A stretch of DNA of 64,000 nucleotides from Variovorax boronicumulans. GTDB taxonomy: Bacteria; Pseudomonadota; Gammaproteobacteria; Burkholderiales; Burkholderiaceae_C. This document shows, piece by piece, positions 27,065 to 38,400 of this stretch (position 1 is its first letter; the number at the start of each line of letters is the position of its first letter). Location of the stretch: contig NZ_JAUSSG010000008.1 of assembly GCF_030812215.1 (NCBI RefSeq), positions 367,375 to 431,374 on the forward strand, written 5' to 3'. The position numbers and the translations under genes were made by a program. The notes under the pieces were generated by a model. The model was not told the DNA's origin and made no database searches. It saw nothing but the letters and a program-made list of their open reading frames with translations.

Positions 27065-27658
27065 TCAGTGCGAGCGGCCTTGCTGCTGGTAGTTGGCCAG
27101 CAGCACGTGGTTGCTGGATTCGGCCGCGGCGGCGTCTGCATCCTCTTCCTGGGCAGCGGTTGCCTGCTTGTTCGTCAGGGCGTTGATGCCCGCGATGACC
27201 TTTTCGATGTCGCCCGACAGCGCACTGTTCGTGGTGTTGAGCGGAAGGCCCTGCCGATAGTGCTGTAGCGCTTCGTCGAAGTTGTCCTGCGCGAGGGCTG
27301 CGAAGCCGCGAACGAAATGCGGCAGCGGGTCGGTCTCGGGCAGATCGAGCAGCGGTTGCCAGGTGAGCAGCGCGATCGCCGCACGCCCGGAGCTGAACTG
27401 CAGCAGCCCCAACTGGTAGCGCGCCATCGGAAAGCCCGGTGCCAGCAGCGTGGCGTTGGCAAAGGCCGCCTCGGCGGCATTCATATCGCCGAGCGCAGCG
27501 AACTCCGCGCCCAACAGGAACTGCGGCAGACCCGCGCTGGGTTCGGCCGCACTGGCCTTCTGGAACCATTCGATGGCTTGCGCGCCGTCGTTGGCCTGGC
27601 TCGCCGCCATGCCGCTGGACATGAAGGCATCAAACGAAGTGGGATCGGGGCTTTTCAT
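27065..27658 (-). CDS. Small TPR protein
   Basis: The 197-aa product has about four TPR units (AQAIEWFQKASAAEPSAGLPQFLLGAEFAALGDMNAAEAAFANATLLAPGFPMARYQLGLL...) followed by a polar Ala/Glu-rich tail. Size and layout resemble SycD/LcrH-type class II chaperones, which handle translocators in injectisomes; this is a comparison, not an identification. Start chosen at 27658 because a GGAGG site lies 9 bases ahead of it; an ATG nine bases upstream abuts that site. Divergent from the TPR gene at 27831. Confidence 0.7.
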   Translation of the reverse strand: MKSPDPTSFDAFMSSGMAASQANDGAQAIEWFQKASAAEPSAGLPQFLLGAEFAALGDMNAAEAAFANATLLAPGFPMARYQLGLLQFSSGRAAIALLTWQPLLDLPETDPLPHFVRGFAALAQDNFDEALQHYRQGLPLNTTNSALSGDIEKVIAGINALTNKQATAAQEEDADAAAAESSNHVLLANYQQQGRSH

Positions 27659-27793
27659 CACAAACATCCTCCGGTGCGATTGAGGCATCGCGTGCCAGGA
27701 AAAAACGGCGCTGCCGCTCGCGTAGGGCATTGTCGCGCGGAGCGGTGCTCGAAACGAGGAGGCGGACTCCTGCGAGGGGTCATCGGCGCTCTC

Positions 27794-27822
27794 GCTAAAC
27801 AAATCGCCAGAACGCTGGATGA
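27794..27822 (+). promoter_or_regulatory. Sigma-28-like promoter candidate for the TPR gene
   Basis: GCTAAACAAA at 27794-27803 is followed after exactly 13 bases by GGATGA at 27817-27822. The same decamer with the same spacing occurs twice at 44893-44984. TAAA-N15 followed by an octamer with a central GA is the layout of FliA promoters. If transcription starts about 8 bases after the -10 element, the message would begin at or next to the ATG at 27831, making it leaderless. Confidence 0.6.
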
Positions 27823-27830
27823 CTTGCTTG

Positions 27831-28949
27831 ATGAACACCACCAGCACCGCATACCCCCCGTACGCTGCCTCGTCGCAAGGCGCTGACTCCTCGGCAGAGG
27901 TCGACGATTTGGGCGAGGCGTTTGCCGCAGCGCTCCGGCGAAGCGATTGGAACGAGGCGCAGCGGTGCCTCCAGGCGGCGGCGGAACGGGAGGACGAGGA
28001 CGCCGCTGCCTGGGCCTTGCGCAGGGCCGACTGGTTCCTTGCGCAGCAGCGGTGGGACGATGCAGAGAGCCATCTCAAGGGATTGTTGTCGGCCGAGGCG
28101 CAGTCCGACGACCTGTTCCAGATGGCCGTGCGTCACAACCTCGCCTCGATCGCGTTCATGCGGCGCGACGATGCCGGGTGCGTGGCCTGGTTGTCTCCCT
28201 TGCTCGAGGTCGATGGTGTGGCAAGGCCGTCGCCTTCGGGATTCCTGGCTGCGCAGATGTTGTGGGTGAGGGCGCTGCACCGGTCGAATGCGGTCGATCG
28301 GCTGCTTCGGTGGGTGATGCAGCTCGATGCGTCGGGCGAACTCGATCCGGTAGTTGCGGGTATTGCGAGCTTGGCTGCCTGGGAGCGGGGGGATGTGGTG
28401 TTGGCCAGCCGCTGGGTTGCCATGGGGCGGAGCCGGGGTGAGGCTGCGTCGGCGGAGTGTTTGGTGGCGGCGGTGTTTCTTTTGATCGCGGACCGGGCGT
28501 CTCGAACGGAAACTATGAAGCTTGCCGAGCAGGCCTGTGCGCGTTGGCCTGCTGACGGACGCGCATGGGCTGTACGAGGCTTGGTCAAGCTATGGATGGG
28601 GGATGGTGAAGGCGCCAAGTCCGATCTTGAGCGCGCAGTTGCAACGGCGCCGGACTACGCACCGGCCTGGCGCGGGCTGGGTTGGGCGCAAATACTTTTG
28701 GGAGAGACCGCCGCCACAGAGGGGAGTTTTCTGTCGGCTGTGAAGTTGGATGACCGACATTCAGAAAGCCATGGCGGTTTGGCTGTGGCACTGGTCATGC
28801 AGCAGCGGGAATCTGAAGCACGAGACTGTCTGTTGGCGTGTAAAAGACTTGACAACAAGAGCCGATCCGGGATCTATGCCGAGTGTCTTCTGGTGCACCA
28901 TTCGGAGATGGCGTTGGACCTTGCAGAAGTGATTGAAGGGCTGAGCTGA
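27831..28949 (+). CDS. TPR-repeat protein, paralog of the 25291-26532 product
   Basis: The 372-aa product is made of TPR-type helical hairpins (ALRRADWFLAQQRWDDAESHLKGLL; AWAVRGLVKLWMGDGEGAKSDLERAVATAPDYAPAWRGLGWAQILLG). The GWAQIL...SHGGLAVALVMQQRESEA stretch matches its paralog at 25291-26532. An in-frame ATG at 27819 exists, but it lies inside the candidate -10 element, so 27831 is preferred. No strong ribosome site is visible before either. GC falls slightly from about 28400 on, and the next genes on the minus strand have different composition. Confidence 0.72.
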   Translation: MNTTSTAYPPYAASSQGADSSAEVDDLGEAFAAALRRSDWNEAQRCLQAAAEREDEDAAAWALRRADWFLAQQRWDDAESHLKGLLSAEAQSDDLFQMAVRHNLASIAFMRRDDAGCVAWLSPLLEVDGVARPSPSGFLAAQMLWVRALHRSNAVDRLLRWVMQLDASGELDPVVAGIASLAAWERGDVVLASRWVAMGRSRGEAASAECLVAAVFLLIADRASRTETMKLAEQACARWPADGRAWAVRGLVKLWMGDGEGAKSDLERAVATAPDYAPAWRGLGWAQILLGETAATEGSFLSAVKLDDRHSESHGGLAVALVMQQRESEARDCLLACKRLDNKSRSGIYAECLLVHHSEMALDLAEVIEGLS

Positions 28950-28952
28950 GAT

Positions 28953-29468
28953 TTATCCGTTACGCCCAGGAGCACATTTTGAAGTGACATCAAACCCGGT
29001 GTGTTTGCCCCGTTTGAGTAGTTCCTCTTGGCTGAGGTGCGGGCGTTCTGGATCTGCGCGAACTGTCCCGTATGGCTTCATCAGCTCCTGAATTTCGATC
29101 TTGAAACGTTCGTAGTCTTGCGTTTCCTTGAAGCCATAAATGGCAAGATCGAACATCACAACACTCCCGTCCCCCGCTGTCGTGCCGCCACCCGTATATT
29201 GATTACCGCAATAAATCTGAATTTGCCACTCTCGGCCATTGGTGGCACCGTCACCCCGAGGGTCCATGCCATATCGTTTGGCCAGGCTGACTATAGCTAG
29301 ATACAAATCTTTGGTGGGTCGACCTTGGGGCAGCACATCTATCGCACCTGTAAAGGTCGAGGGAATGGAGTTCAAGTTTCCTTCTGGCTGGGGTGAGCAG
29401 GCCGCCAGCCCCATAAGTAAGTAAGCCGATATCCATCGGCTCACGCGAGAGAACTTGACAGTATTCAT
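28953..29468 (-). CDS. Small lipoprotein, candidate immunity partner of the RHS protein
   Basis: The 171-aa product has a lipoprotein signal (SRWISAYLLMGLAACSP, lipobox LAAC). The mature part shows no family I recognise. It includes DLYLAIVSLAKRYGMDPRGDG and QIYCGNQYTGGGTTAGDGSVVMFDLAIYGF, a mixed alpha/beta pattern. Its ATG overlaps the stop of the 5092-residue RHS gene (ATGA), so the two are translationally coupled. A small coupled gene after a polymorphic toxin is usually the immunity protein. The lipid anchor suggests the toxic activity works in the periplasm or membrane. GC content is clearly lower than in the RHS core. Confidence 0.65.
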   Translation of the reverse strand: MNTVKFSRVSRWISAYLLMGLAACSPQPEGNLNSIPSTFTGAIDVLPQGRPTKDLYLAIVSLAKRYGMDPRGDGATNGREWQIQIYCGNQYTGGGTTAGDGSVVMFDLAIYGFKETQDYERFKIEIQELMKPYGTVRADPERPHLSQEELLKRGKHTGFDVTSKCAPGRNG

Positions 29469-32400
29469 TGTTTTTGGGTCTGGGATTGACGGATTTGCAT
29501 GACGTTGTACTTTACGCCCGCTTGCCATGCTCCAAAGTAGCCCACGCCGACGGCATAGTTGGCCGCAGTATGCGGAATGCTAGAGCCGTAACCATAGCCC
29601 ACAGTCCTCAGGTGCAACACGTCCCCATTCCAATAGAGGTCGCTCTCCACCACTCCCGAATGAAACGGATGTTCCGACATGGTTCGATTTGTGAATTTGC
29701 CTGTTTCGTAATCCGAGGAGTGAATGATGGGGGAGTTGCCCAAGAGAATTTGGCGCCCACGCTCCATTCCACCATTCCAGCTTTGTATCGGTGCGGACCG
29801 GTAATCCACCAAAGGTGACAAGATCGGAATGGTGCAGAACGGTTCTTGCCTGTAGCACAGTTCCACATCAAGACGGTAGTCGTGGTAGGTGATGTTGGTG
29901 GAATCGTAATTGCGAATACCCACGGGAGCCACGCTCAATCCCATGGCGGCTTTATAAGAAAGACTTTGCTCCGTCTTTTCGCCGTAACTCCTGTTCAGCA
30001 ATTTGTCGATGGTATTGGAGGTGTCCTCCAGCTTTGCTTGGGTGCCCCAATCCACGCCCCAGGATTTTTCAATTCGTGCACCCATCTGCAAGATGGGTTT
30101 ATCGATGAACTGGCGGTACGTCAACTCCATCCCGTCACCGAACTTGCTCGAACTTGCAGGTACCGGTTCAACTGGACCTATGCTCGCATCTGACTGCTGT
30201 CGTGCAACCAACGACTGATAGCTAAAGCTTCCTTGGAAGTCACGCGGATCTCGGTAGTCAGTCGGAGCACTGGTATATGCATCGGTCGCGGCCTGCGCGA
30301 TACGCGCCGCTGCAGCGCGTGCGATCACGGTACGTGAACCCGACTCGTTGGCGATCATCTGACGTCCCGATTGAACGTCACCATTTCTCACGTCATTGAG
30401 ATCGATATAAAACTGATCGCCCTCCTGGACTGTTGGAGAGTTTTTCGAATCAAAGCCTGAGGGATCGAGTTGGCCATAGCGCACCAATTGACCATAAGCC
30501 CCAGGTCGTTGCGCAGCATTCAAGCCATTGGCGCTCATCGCTCCAAGGAGGCTTTGATTCTTCCCAATCGTAATTGCACGCCGACCACTCGCATCGGTCG
30601 TGTCGTCCATCACATCGCTGCCGTTGCGATAGTCGTAGGCAAACGCAGGATTGTCTGCGTCACCATTACCTACCGAAGTCGGCAACCCATATGGGTTATT
30701 GGCTGCCCGGCGTGCTGCTACGTCTTGCGAGAAGGTTAATCCGTTGGCCATGGGCACGCCGCCATTGGCATCGACGCCGTTGAAGTTGTCGTTCAGCGCA
30801 AGGAATGCATTCAGGTCGTCGCTGCGGCTGTTCGAACTCTGTCCCATGGCATCCGCAAGGCTGTCTCCCAACGCATTGCCAAAGGCATCCGTCGCGACTT
30901 GTGCGATGTTGACTCGGCCGCCTCGCATCGCGGCTACGGTCGCACCTGCAGCGAAACCACTAACCGCGCGCGTGGCAAATTGACCCAACGGCGAGTCGCC
31001 GAAGGCCGGGCTCACTGCATCGGCGACCGCTGTGCCGACGCCTGCGCCAACTGCCGAGGCCGCGACCCCCTTCCAGCTGAAGCTGCTCTGCAAACCGGTA
31101 ACAACCGAAATACCTTGGGTAACGGCACTGGAGAGTGCAGCTCTGCCGGCATAAGCGAGCACTCGATCGAACCCTTGCACGCTGCTGCCAACCGGGCCCA
31201 GATAACTTCCGACGCCGGCAGTGACTCCCGCGCCAAGCGCCCCCAGCGCGACGCCCTTCCAGCTGAAACTGTCCTGCGCACCGATGGCAATGCCCACGCC
31301 CTGACTCACGATGGAGCCAACCGCTCCACCGATCACGGCAGCACCAATGGAGCCCCCTGCAAGCGCGCCAACGCCCGCAGTCATGATGCCCCCGGCGGTG
31401 GCACTGCCCAGTGTCCCAGCCATCGCGAGAGAAGCCGCGCCGGCGGTAAAGACCGTGGCCACCACCGCCACCACGATCATGATGATCTGCCCGATCCCCC
31501 CACACCCACCGCCCTTGTCCGCCTCGGGCATCGGCATGTTCGGATTGGTATCCCCAATCGTCCGGCTCGGGTCATACGGCTTGAAGCTGTTCGCGTTGTT
31601 CGCCGATCCCACCTTGGTCGGGATCGTCAGCACCTGCCCGGCCTTCAGGTCGGCATTGCTGCCCAATCCGTTCGCGTCCGCAATCAGGTACCACAGGCTC
31701 TCGTCGCCATACGCGCCGCGTGCAATGCCTTGCAGCGTGTCGCCGGCGCTCACCGCATACGTGCCCGGGCTCGCCGACGGGTAGTTGCCGTTGATCGGCT
31801 GGTAGCCGAAGTTGAACTCCGCCTTCGGCAGGAAGAACGGCGTGCCGTTGGGCAGCGTCGGGTTGTTCTCGTCGCGAATCGAGCCGTAGCGTCCCAGCAC
31901 CTGGCCGTTCACCACCAACTGATGCTGGCCCTGGCCCGCCTGTTCGGCATAGACGATCGTGCCGCTGATGTCGCTCACGAAGCTGCGGTTGTCCTGCGGC
32001 TTGGTCACGTCGTTCACTGCCGTCAGTTCGCCGCCGTTGCCGTACTCCCAGACCGTTCCGCCCGGGTTGGTCACCGTGCTGGTGCCCAGGGTGGTGAGCT
32101 GGCGATAGCCCTCCGCGCGCCCGTAGGTGTTGGCGTAGTTGGTCACGTTGCCGCCGACCCAGTCGAACACGGTGTAGCCCAGCAGGTTGCCCGCGCTGTC
32201 GTAGCCGCCCGCGGTGCCCATGCCGGGCTTCAGCGGTGTGGGCAGGGCGTCGTAGACGACCGCGTACTTCAGCGCGTTGTCGCTCTTGTAGACGTCCTGG
32301 CGCACGATCTGGCCATTGGCGTTGTAGCGGTTGATGTGCGTCTCGCTGCCGGTGCCCGCCAGCGTCTGGCCGCTCAAGTTGGTGCCGTTCAGTGCGTTGA

Positions 32401-35400
32401 TGTACGCCTGCGGCAGGGAGCCCGCGGGGCCGGTCTGGATGACGCGGCTCGCGCCGTCGTACAGGCGCGCATCGGTCTGCACGCCGTCGCGCACCACGCT
32501 GGTCATGCGGTTGAGTTCGTCATACCGGTACTGCTCGGTGGTCTCGCCCAGCGTGGCCACGTAGCTGGTGGGCGTGGTGCTGTAGATGGCCGAGCCGTTC
32601 TCGTCGAAGCCGATGATCTGGCTCTGGCCGTCGACCGTCATCACGCGCGTGCCGTTCCAGGTGTCGGTCAGGCGGTTGCCGTTCTTGTCATACGTGATGC
32701 GGTGCCCCTCGGCGCCCAGGTTGCCCTGGGCGTCGGCCGCGTTCGCCACGGTCTGGCGGTTCATCTGGTCGTACTGGAAGAACAGGTTGCTGTCCAGGCT
32801 CGTGTCCTGGTTCAGCACGTGCGTGCGGATGTTGGTGCGGTTGCCGACCTTGTCGTAGGCGATGTTGACGTAGGCGCGGCCGTCGGCCACCCAGCGCATG
32901 CGGCCGAGCGCGTCGTAGGCGATGTGGTTGTCCTTGTAGACGACGTTGCCCTTGGCGAACCATTCGCGCACGCGGTTGCCGGCCATGTCGTACTCGTACT
33001 TCTCGTCCTGCGTGGTGGTGCGGTCGTACACGCGCTCCAGCAGGCCTTCGCTGTTGTAGTGGTACTCGCGGTTGGTGCCGCTGTCGAAGGTGAGCTGTTT
33101 CGCGTTGTCGTAGGTGTAGGCGTAGGCCCGGCCGCCGAAGTCGGTGTGGGCCTGGACCTTGCCGAAGTAGTCGTAGCTCCAGGTGGCGATGTAGCCGTTG
33201 CCGTCGACTTCCGCAGTCTTGTTGCCGCGCGCGTCGTAGGCCACCCGGGTGGACTGGCCCATGGGCTGGATCGTCTGGACCACGCGGCCCTGCAGGTCGT
33301 ACACGTAGCGGATGGTCTCGCCGTTGCCGTTGGTCTGGCTGAGCTTGCGCCCGGCCTGGTCCCAGGTGTTGGTCTCGACGATGGCGCGGGTGTCCACCAG
33401 CTGCGCCACGTTGAACGTGGTGTTGACGCCGAAGACGTTGACCACGCCGTGGGTCGTGGTGAGCAGCCGGCCCACGTTGTCGTAGGTGAAACGGGTGGCG
33501 CGGTCCATCGCGTCGATGGTGCTCACCTTCTCGCCGAAGACGTTGTAGGCGTGGCGGACCGTGCCGCCGTCCGCGTTGAGCTCCTGCACCAGGTTGCCGG
33601 CCGCGTCGTAGGCCTTGCCCTGGATGTTGCCGTTCGCGTCCTTGACGGCCACCTGGCGTCCCAGCGTGTCGTAGAACAGCTGGGTGACCGGTGCGCCGGC
33701 GCTGTTCGAGTTGCCGTCGGCGTCAGGCTGCTTCTGTTCGACCAGCTGGTTGTTGGCGTTGTAGCGGTAGGTGGTGACCCAGCCCGCCGAGCGCGGGTCG
33801 CTGATCGACAGCACGTTGCCCCAGCGGTCGGTGTTCTGGTTGACGACCGGGCGCTGCGAGCCGCCGCTGCCCGGGAGCCAGATGGCTTGGCTGCCGGGCG
33901 CGCCGGAAGTGCCGGTCTCGCTCACGGCGGAGCTGCCCTCGACCGTGGTCGTGCTCGATGCAAAGAGCGGCGGCATGGCCGGAACGATGTAGCCGGGGGT
34001 GTAGGGCGGAGTGGTGTCCGTCACCGTGGGGGCCGGCGTGGTGCCGGGCACCCACACGTCGACCATGCGCCATTCGGTCTGGATCTCGGTGTACGGCACT
34101 GCCGTGACCACGCCGTTCACCATCTGGTAGCCCTTGCCCAGGCCGGTGATGGGGTTGCCCGACTCGTCGTGGCCCGTGACCACCATGACCGGCGGGCCGT
34201 AGATCGGACTGCCCGAATGCGAGCTCACGATGTATTGCGACGGGTCTGCCGGCGTGACGAGCGTGGGCACCTGCACCCAGCTGGTCTGGGTCTGGTATTG
34301 GGTCTCGTAGCGCGTTTCGTAGATGATGTTCCCGGCGGCGTCGCGCTGGTAGACCGGCGTGGTGCCGACCTGCACCTGGTAGGTGTAGGGCTGCTGCACG
34401 TACTGGGTTTCGTAGCGCGGCTGGTAGCCCGTGATCACTGGACGCTGTACCGGCACCTGTACCGGGTAGGTCACGTTCTGCCAGCCGGTGATCACCAGCA
34501 CGTTGTCGTAGACGGTCCTGTAGCGCGTCTCGTAGACCGTCGTGTACTGGATGTTGCCCCAGGCATCCCGCACGACGACCTGGTTGCCCGACTCGTCGGT
34601 GGTCATCTGCGGCGGACCTTGCACCGCCACCTGGTAGGCCTCGGTGCGCGGCACCTGCACCCATCCATAGACCGGATCGGTGCGCGTCTGGTACTGCGTC
34701 TCGTAGACGGTCTCGTAGACGATGTTGCCGCTTTCGTCGCGGGCATAGATCGGATCGCTGCCCACCTGCACCTGCACCGCGACGGTCTGCGTGCCGGTGC
34801 GGGTTTCGTAGACGGGCGTCGTGATGATGTTGCCCGACTCGTCGCGTGCCGGCACCGGGTCCTGGCCCACGGCCACCTGCACGGGCACGGTCTGCGTGAC
34901 CTGCTGGAGCTGGTAGGTGTAGTACGGGATGGCCTTCACCGGGCCGTAGATCGGACCCGACGACTCGTCGTTGCCGATGATGTCGCGCCCGTAGCCCTGG
35001 CCGAAGATCGGCTGGCCGTTCGAATCAGTGCCGATCACCACCGGCGGACCATAGGTCGGGCCGGAGCCGGTCCAGCCGATGATGTGGTTGGCCGGGTCGT
35101 CGGGCGTGATGGTGACGGGGACCGGGAACGGCATCAGCGTCGGGACGTTGTGTCCTTCGCCCGTCGGGCTGACGACCAGGTTGCCGGTCGCCTGCGCTGC
35201 CGGCACGGCCACGCCCATGACGGTCTGGGTGACGAGCACCTGGTATTCGTAGTTCCCCGGCGGCAGGCCGCTGATGTCCACTTCATGGTTGCCGGTCGGG
35301 TTGCCCGACTCGTCGGTGCCGACATTGCCGCCGATCGGCAGGGTATGCCACTCGCTGCTGCCCTGCAGGCGATAGCGGAAGGTGGTGTCGCCCGAAGGAA

Positions 35401-38400
35401 TGGCGGGCACGGTGTGCGACGCGGCGGGCCAGCGGATCACCGGCTTGGTCGTGGTGGGGCCGCTGTAGATCGGGTTGCCCGATTCGTCGTAGCCCGTGAT
35501 GTCGCCGACTGTGACCGTCCCGATGGACACGCCCGGAATCACCGGCAGGTTCACCGGCGGAACCCAGTAGGGCGGCTTGAAGCCTGTGCTCACGATCTGG
35601 CCCGTGGCGTGGGCATACGGCACGCCGTCGCCGGCGTGGATCCAGAGCAGCTCGTACTCGTAGGTGCCGGCGGCGATGATGGAGACGTCGACGCCATCCT
35701 TGCCTTCGCCGCGCGCGGAGACCGTGCGCGTGTCCCATACGCCGTTGCTGCCGGCCGGACGGATGCGGAAGACCTGCTCCACGTCATTGCCCGGCGACTG
35801 CCAGGTGAAGAGGCCCAGCCCGGTCACGCCCGGCTGATAGAAGCCCAGGGGCGTGCCGATCGATGCCAGTGGAGGCGAGGTCAGGTCGATCCGGCCCGAG
35901 CCGATCACCGTGGTCACGCCTGCTGCCGTCGTCATCAGCGCGCGGTACTCGTAGTTGCCAGCCGGCAGGCCGCTCGCGTTGAAGCGCTGCGCATCGCCGA
36001 AGTTGGTGAGGCCGAACGAAGCCCAGCCCGAATCGCCACTGCTGCCGGCGGGGCGCAACTGCAGCTGCACCGTGGCGGTCGGATCGTCCGGCGTGTCGAT
36101 GTCGATCACCTGGCCGCCGTACCCGAGCGATGTCTGGTCGGAGATCTGCTGCCAGTTGCCGTACAGGTCCTTCTTGTAGATCGTCAGGCGCGTGACCTTG
36201 CTGATGCCGCCGTTGGCGTTTGCGTCGTCGGTCCACGTCAGCGTCACGTTGTCGACGCCTTGCGCGGTGTTGGTCAGGATCTGCGTGCGCGAGCGGATCT
36301 CGCCGCCCGCCACGGTCACTGGCGTCCCCGTGGGGTTGCCGGATTCATCGGTCCCGCCGCCGACCGTCCAGGTCTGCGTGGCGTATTCCATGACGACCTT
36401 GACGTCGCCGCTGCCCAGGTTGTGCAGCGGGGCCCAGGAGACGTTCACGGAGTTCGTGCCCTGCCAGGAGACGTTGCCCGACTCGTCCGAGACCTTCTGG
36501 CTCGAACTGCCCAGCGTGGCATGCGTGTAGAGACGGCTGTTGCGCGGGCCCGTGTCCCATTCCTCGCGCTCGGCGCCGACGGTCCGGACCACATGGCCGA
36601 GTGCGTCGTAAACCGTGTCGGTGCGGCGCAGGTCGCGCCACGCCAGTTCGTCCGCGCGTTGGAACGACTTCAGGTCGACGTTCTCGTAGGTCGAGCCGTA
36701 GCTGAGGATCTGCGCGGTCTGCTTGTCTTGCAGGTTGTAGAAGGCGACCTTGTCCACGCCGTCGCCGGCGTTGGTGCGCCAGACGCGGCCTGCGTTGTCG
36801 TAGTCGAAGTATTCGCCGGCCACGCCGTTGACGCTCTTGCGAGTGACCTCGCCGAAGGCGTTGTAGGTGACGGAGGTGTCGACCAGGCCGGCTTGTGCCT
36901 GGCCGACGGTGACCACCGAAGAGCCGCTCACCTGGCTCGTGGATGCCGGATCGATGACGTGCGTCTGCTGGCCGAGCTTGTCGTACTGGTAGGCGCGGAA
37001 CAGGGTGCTGGAGACACCATCGCCGTTGGTCACCATCTGCCATTCCTTGGCAATGTGGCCTTGCGCGTCGTACGAGCTGTAGCGGCTCACGCGGTTGGCG
37101 TCGGTGCTCTGCGTTGCATGGCCCAGGCGGTCGTATAGCGTGTACGTGGAGCGGTCGGCGATCTCCTGCCAGTTGTTGTCCGGACCGGCATACCACGGTG
37201 CCGTACCGCCGGCCGTGTAGAGAGCGAGATTGCCGTCGTCCTGCAGCACCAGGTGCGTGCCGCCCTGGCCGAAGGTGCCCGAATTCCATACCGCCTGGGA
37301 GCCCTTGTAGAGCACCAGGTTGCCGTCGGCCTGGAAAGTGAAGCGGTCTGCGCCGCTGCCGCTCGTGGCGGAGTTCCAGACAGCCTGAAGGTTGTCCACG
37401 CGGTCGTACACCACCAGGTTGCCATCGGTCTGGAAGGCGAAGGTGTAGCGGCCGTTTGGCGAGTAGATGCTTTGCCCCGGCGTCAGGCTCTGGCCCGGCG
37501 TCATGTCGGTGCGCGGTGCGGTCAGGGCATCGGGCGACACCTTGTAGACGTGGGTGTCCGTCTTGACCACCACATTGCCATAGGCATCGCGCTGGAACCT
37601 GGTAACCGCCGTGAGCAACGCGTTGCCGGTCGACGGTGCCGCCGTGTAGGTCACGCGGCCCAGCGCGTCGTACAGGCTGATCGTGCTGCCGCCGGCGGCA
37701 TCGATGGTGCGTGTCAGGTTTCCGACCGCGTCGTATTCGTAGCTGGTGACGAGGTCGGCGCGGCCCGAGGTGCCGTTGGCGCTGCTGCTGTACTCGACCG
37801 AGAGGCGCGTCTCGGCCGTCTTGCGTCCACCGCGGTCGAAGGTGTAGACCGTGGTCCGGTCGTCGCTGCTGCCCGGCGCTCCCGGAATGGCCGCGCTCGG
37901 TGTGCCGCCGGCCCAGCCGGCGATGGCCGTGGCGTATTCCTTGCGCACGGCCATGTTGCCGGCGCCGTCGTAGGCCTGGGTAGTGAGATAACCCATGGCA
38001 TCCACGGAGGCGATCTGCTGGCCGCGCTTGTCGTAGTAGTTGTTGGTGCGGATCCAGTCCTGCGTCTGTGCGTTCTTGAGTTCGGCGACTTGCGTCAGGT
38101 CGCCGAACGCGTTGTAGACATTCGCGGTCGTCTTGCCGGCCGTGAAGTACTTGACGGTGTCGTTGGAGTTGGAGTCGTAGACGAAGGTTTGGGGTTCGAT
38201 GACCTTCGCGATGCGTCCCACGCGGTCGTACTCGGTGGTCAGCGTGCGGTCGGCGCCGTGGTCCAGGCCCGCGGCATTGACCGCGGCCGCGACCTGCGCC
38301 GTGGTGAGGCTCGCCGGGTTTCCGCTCGCGAGCGTCGTGGCGTTGGCAAAACGCGAGAGCTGCGTGACCTGGCCCCAGACGTTGTGCTGGTAGCCGGTAA

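Noticed and set aside
27683..27698. Minus-strand TGGCACG resembling a sigma-54 promoter
   Set aside because: The GG and GC elements are 8 bases apart, whereas sigma-54 sites need 10.
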